Assembly (NCBI GenBank): GCA_026002715.1
Contig: BOCC01000093.1
Span: 1-8,828 of the forward strand
Reading direction: 5' to 3'
DNA from: Synergistales bacterium
GTDB taxonomy: Bacteria > Synergistota > Synergistia > Synergistales > Aminobacteriaceae
Length of the DNA stretch: 8,828 bases
This document shows positions 7,156 through 8,828 of the stretch, in pieces (the first letter of the stretch is position 1; each line of letters starts with the position of its first letter). The position numbers and the translations under genes were made by a program. The notes under the pieces are model-generated. The model was not told where the DNA came from, did no database searches, and saw nothing but the letters and a program-made list of their open reading frames with translations.

Positions 7156-7180
7156 TTTGATAGATTGGAGGCGCTGAAAA

Positions 7181-7480
7181 ATGACACAGACTTATAATCT
7201 TAGCCTGATTTTCTATCCTCAGCGGGGAGGCGGCTATTCAGTGGTATGCCCCGAGATCAGGGGATGTTTCTCTGAGGGGGAGACAATTGGTGAAGCGACG
7301 CAAAATATACGCGATGTTATAACCGACTTCCTCCCGGAAGAGATAAAAAGCGAGGCAAGCGAGGAAATGTTCCGCGAGGGCTGTTGCATGAGAGGAAAAA
7401 TGTTTCAGGACATCGAGGTTACGGTAGAAGAGGGAGAGGTTACATTTCTCCACGAGGCTAAAGACTGCATAGCTGTGTAA
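7181..7480 (+). CDS. HicB-like antitoxin-family protein, no HicA partner nearby
   Basis: A 99-residue protein whose first half matches the HicB fold. It has a short strand YNLSLIFYP (5-13), then GGYSVVCPEIRGCFSEGETI (18-37), then the helix GEATQNIRDVITDFL (37-51). In toxin-antitoxin loci HicB binds and neutralises the small RNase HicA and often represses its own operon. Here no HicA-like frame (about 60 residues with a GSH motif) lies on either side. The second half (52-99) is acidic, has Cys68, Cys69 and Cys96, and shows no helix-turn-helix or ribbon-helix-helix that I can recognise, so DNA binding is doubtful. GGAGG at 7167-7171 is 9 bases before the ATG. It starts 25 bases after dppF and could be transcribed with it. 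It may be an orphan HicB or a stand-alone member with another role. Confidence 0.75.
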   Translation: MTQTYNLSLIFYPQRGGGYSVVCPEIRGCFSEGETIGEATQNIRDVITDFLPEEIKSEASEEMFREGCCMRGKMFQDIEVTVEEGEVTFLHEAKDCIAV

Positions 7481-7544
7481 GTAAAACCGCCATCGTATAC
7501 AGCGACTGCCATGCGATGTTGTAGCCCAGTCTCTCCATCCGTAG

Positions 7545-7576
7545 ACGCGCCTCAAAGACAATTCATCGAGGCGCGT
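7545..7576 (+). terminator. Inverted repeat between convergent genes, possible terminator
   Basis: ACGCGCCTC at 7545-7553 is the exact reverse complement of GAGGCGCGT at 7568-7576, giving a 9-bp GC-rich stem around a 14-base loop. TGTTT follows, which is a weak T run on the plus strand; the minus strand has none. The position, 65 bases after the HicB-like stop and before the convergent SWIM gene, suits a transcription end. The rest of the 156-base gap (7481-7636) shows no gene I can support. Confidence 0.45.
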
Positions 7577-7636
7577 TGTTTGCCTCCACTTTTGAATGAC
7601 ATCTTTGGGAGCCAGTACCGGTTAGCCGGATAAAGG

Positions 7637-8353
7637 TCACTCAACCCCGAACAATCCGGTTATATCGGCGTCGTTTATGATTCTTTTTGATTTTTTGCCC
7701 GCGTTTTTGAGCATATTGGCCATCTTATCCTCGATTGATTTCTTTATCAGCGCGGAGAAATCGATGTCGCGCAAAGTGAAAAACAGCTTTGGGTTGCCGT
7801 CTAATTTCGCCCCGACGCCATAAAGCGCGGCCGCGACGTGTTTACACATATACGCGAAGTCAGGACAAGAGCATTTAAAATGGATTTCCTTTGGCGAGGG
7901 AAACAGCCCGGTACCCTGCTGAAGGAATACTTGCGATAACTCCTCGGGGAATTTGCCATCCACGAGCTCGGCAATGCCGCCTATCCTTCGGCTGCATTGT
8001 TTGACAATAGAGTCCCACTTTGAAGCGGGCATTTTGTCTATGCTTATCGAAACAGAGTAAGGGGTCTTGCGCGAGCCTTGCACAAGCGCGCTTATTTCAC
8101 CGCTCGCTATCTGCAAGTCCAACACCATTCCGTTTTTAACGTATGCGCTTCCGCGGCTGATACGGCTGGCAAAATCGGCGTAGCTTTCGAGGTTTTTGTT
8201 CCACGCTACGCCCCACCAAGTCTTGGCTATCTTCCTGCCCTCAATGACGATTGGCGCTATATTGGGGTTTTTCTTTCGCAATTTTGCAATCTGAGCCTCC
8301 GCGTCGGCTTTTTTCTCAGCGACAGACTTATATTCGTAATCGAAATACCCCAT
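7637..8353 (-). CDS. SWIM zinc-finger protein
   Basis: A 238-residue protein with a SWIM zinc finger, C161-S-C163 then C170-K-H172 in the segment KCSCPDFAYMCKHVAAALYG. This is the CxCx(n)CxH pattern known to bind zinc and to take part in DNA or protein contacts. The N-terminal half has the block KTWWGVAWNKNLESYADF (44-61) and SRGSAYVKNG with VQGSRKTPYSV (91-101), typical of bacterial stand-alone SWIM proteins encoded beside SNF2 helicases. The C-terminus (203-225) is lysine-rich. Start: ATG 8353-8351 with GGAGG (8365-8361) 7 bases upstream and only two bases after the helicase stop codon, so the two are almost certainly translated from one message. Role by inference: a nucleic-acid or protein adaptor for the helicase. 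No catalytic motif is seen. Confidence 0.9.
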   Translation of the reverse strand: MGYFDYEYKSVAEKKADAEAQIAKLRKKNPNIAPIVIEGRKIAKTWWGVAWNKNLESYADFASRISRGSAYVKNGMVLDLQIASGEISALVQGSRKTPYSVSISIDKMPASKWDSIVKQCSRRIGGIAELVDGKFPEELSQVFLQQGTGLFPSPKEIHFKCSCPDFAYMCKHVAAALYGVGAKLDGNPKLFFTLRDIDFSALIKKSIEDKMANMLKNAGKKSKRIINDADITGLFGVE

Positions 8354-8355
8354 TT

Positions 8356-8828
8356 TTACGCCTCCAGTTTGAAAAGCCGCATCAGGTCGTCGTTGTCCAG
8401 TTCGGTTATCCAGTTTTCGCCGCTCGACGCTATTATGTCGCTCGCCATTTTTTGCTTCTCCTCGATCATCGCGTCTATCTTTTCCTCAATCGTGCCGGTG
8501 GTGACAAATTTATGCACGAGAACGTTTTTCTTCTGTCCGATGCGAAACGCCCTGTCGGTGGCCTGATTTTCGACAGCCGGGTTCCACCACCGGTCGAAGT
8601 GTACAACGTGATTAGCCGCCGTAAGGTTGAGCCCGACGCCGCCCGCTTTCAGTGACAGCACCATAAACGGGACATAGTCAGAGCCGTTGAACCGCTCGAC
8701 AAGCTCTCCGCGTTTTTTTACTTGCGTTCCGCCGTGTAAAACCAAGCCGCCGCGACCGAATATCTTCTCTAACGCATCGGATAACGGGTCGCACATCTCC
8801 TTGAATTGAGTGAAAACAAGGACTCGCT
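8356..8828 (-). CDS. SNF2-family DEAD/DEAH-type helicase, C-terminal end (5' truncated)
   Basis: The last 156 residues of a SNF2 (Swi2/Snf2, HepA-like) ATPase; the frame is open to the window edge, so the N-terminal part, with the first RecA lobe and Walker motifs, lies beyond it. Seen here is the second RecA lobe: motif IV-like RVLVFTQFKEM (1-11), motif V SLKAGGVGLNLTAANHVV (58-75) with DRWWNPA (78-84), and motif VI QATDRAFRIGQ (88-98), whose Arg residues should act as the arginine finger. The tail has TGTIEEKIDAMIEEK (110-124), standard for the family, then ends at LFKLEA. SNF2 enzymes use ATP to translocate on duplex DNA and remodel protein-DNA complexes; bacterial members are linked to RNA polymerase recycling, repair or phage defence. 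Which applies here cannot be read from this piece. An ATG at 8796 is internal, not the start. Confidence 0.93.
   Translation of the reverse strand, partial: RVLVFTQFKEMCDPLSDALEKIFGRGGLVLHGGTQVKKRGELVERFNGSDYVPFMVLSLKAGGVGLNLTAANHVVHFDRWWNPAVENQATDRAFRIGQKKNVLVHKFVTTGTIEEKIDAMIEEKQKMASDIIASSGENWITELDNDDLMRLFKLEA
8361..8365 (-). promoter_or_regulatory. Ribosome binding site of the SWIM gene
   Basis: GGAGG on the minus strand overlaps the last codons of the helicase gene and lies 7 bases before the SWIM ATG, supporting translation of both from one transcript. Confidence 0.7.

Noticed and set aside
7490..7600. Possible gene remnant on the minus strand of the convergent gap
   Set aside because: A short open stretch there reads as plausible protein (for example ERLGYNIAW) but has no ribosome site, no recognisable family and is under 40 residues.
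7618..7629. CCGG-TTAG-CCGG mini hairpin near the SWIM stop as a minus-strand terminator
   Set aside because: The stem is only 4 bp and no T run follows on the minus strand, so chance is a sufficient explanation.
8078..8655. Plus-strand open frames opposite the SWIM and helicase genes
   Set aside because: The minus-strand proteins have unmistakable SWIM and SNF2 motifs; the plus-strand frames show no family resemblance.
1..8828. CRISPR array, tRNA, rRNA, insertion sequence, attachment site or riboswitch
   Set aside because: Reading both strands, I saw no regularly spaced repeats, cloverleaf pattern, transposase motif or terminal inverted repeats, and no leader long enough for a known riboswitch; gaps between genes are all under 160 bases.

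Overview
The window reads as a piece of a bacterial chromosome carrying one long plus-strand peptide uptake and breakdown cluster (positions 1-7155). It is followed by a small HicB-like gene and then, convergently on the minus strand, a SWIM zinc-finger protein and the tail of a SNF2-family helicase. Genes are tightly packed, often overlapping, with strong GGAGG or GAGGG ribosome binding sites. Base composition looks balanced. The solute-binding protein has an ordinary Sec signal peptide and no lipobox, which points to a diderm host rather than a Gram-positive one. With the emphasis on peptide and amino-acid use, a Synergistota-like, amino-acid-fermenting anaerobe is a reasonable but unproven guess; nothing here identifies a species.

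Layout. Positions 1-445 hold the 3' end of a PLP- and metal-dependent D-amino-acid enzyme of the D-serine dehydratase / D-threonine aldolase type. Positions 491-1672 encode an M20-family amidohydrolase with all metal ligands visible. Next comes a complete five-gene ABC importer of the dipeptide/oligopeptide/nickel family: binding protein (1721-3226), two permeases (3310-4290 and 4259-5152) and two ATPases (5163-6182 and 6175-7155). A GC-rich hairpin followed by a short T run lies between the binding-protein gene and the first permease gene, where partial termination would raise binding-protein output over the membrane parts.

Positions 7181-7480 encode a HicB-like protein with no HicA toxin beside it. 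A 156-bp gap between convergent genes (7481-7636) contains an inverted repeat. The minus strand then carries the SWIM protein (8353-7637), two bases downstream of the SNF2 helicase gene, whose 5' part lies outside the window (8828-8356).

How the genes may work together (inference): the importer brings in short peptides or N-acylated amino acids, the M20 enzyme cleaves an amide bond in the cytoplasm, and the D-amino-acid enzyme handles a released D-amino acid. The SNF2/SWIM pair is a separate module, probably acting on DNA or protein-DNA complexes. I found no rRNA, tRNA, CRISPR array, insertion sequence or phage gene. The most notable points are the proposed D-amino-acid salvage cluster, the unusual signature motif in the second ATPase, the internal hairpin and the orphan HicB-like gene.
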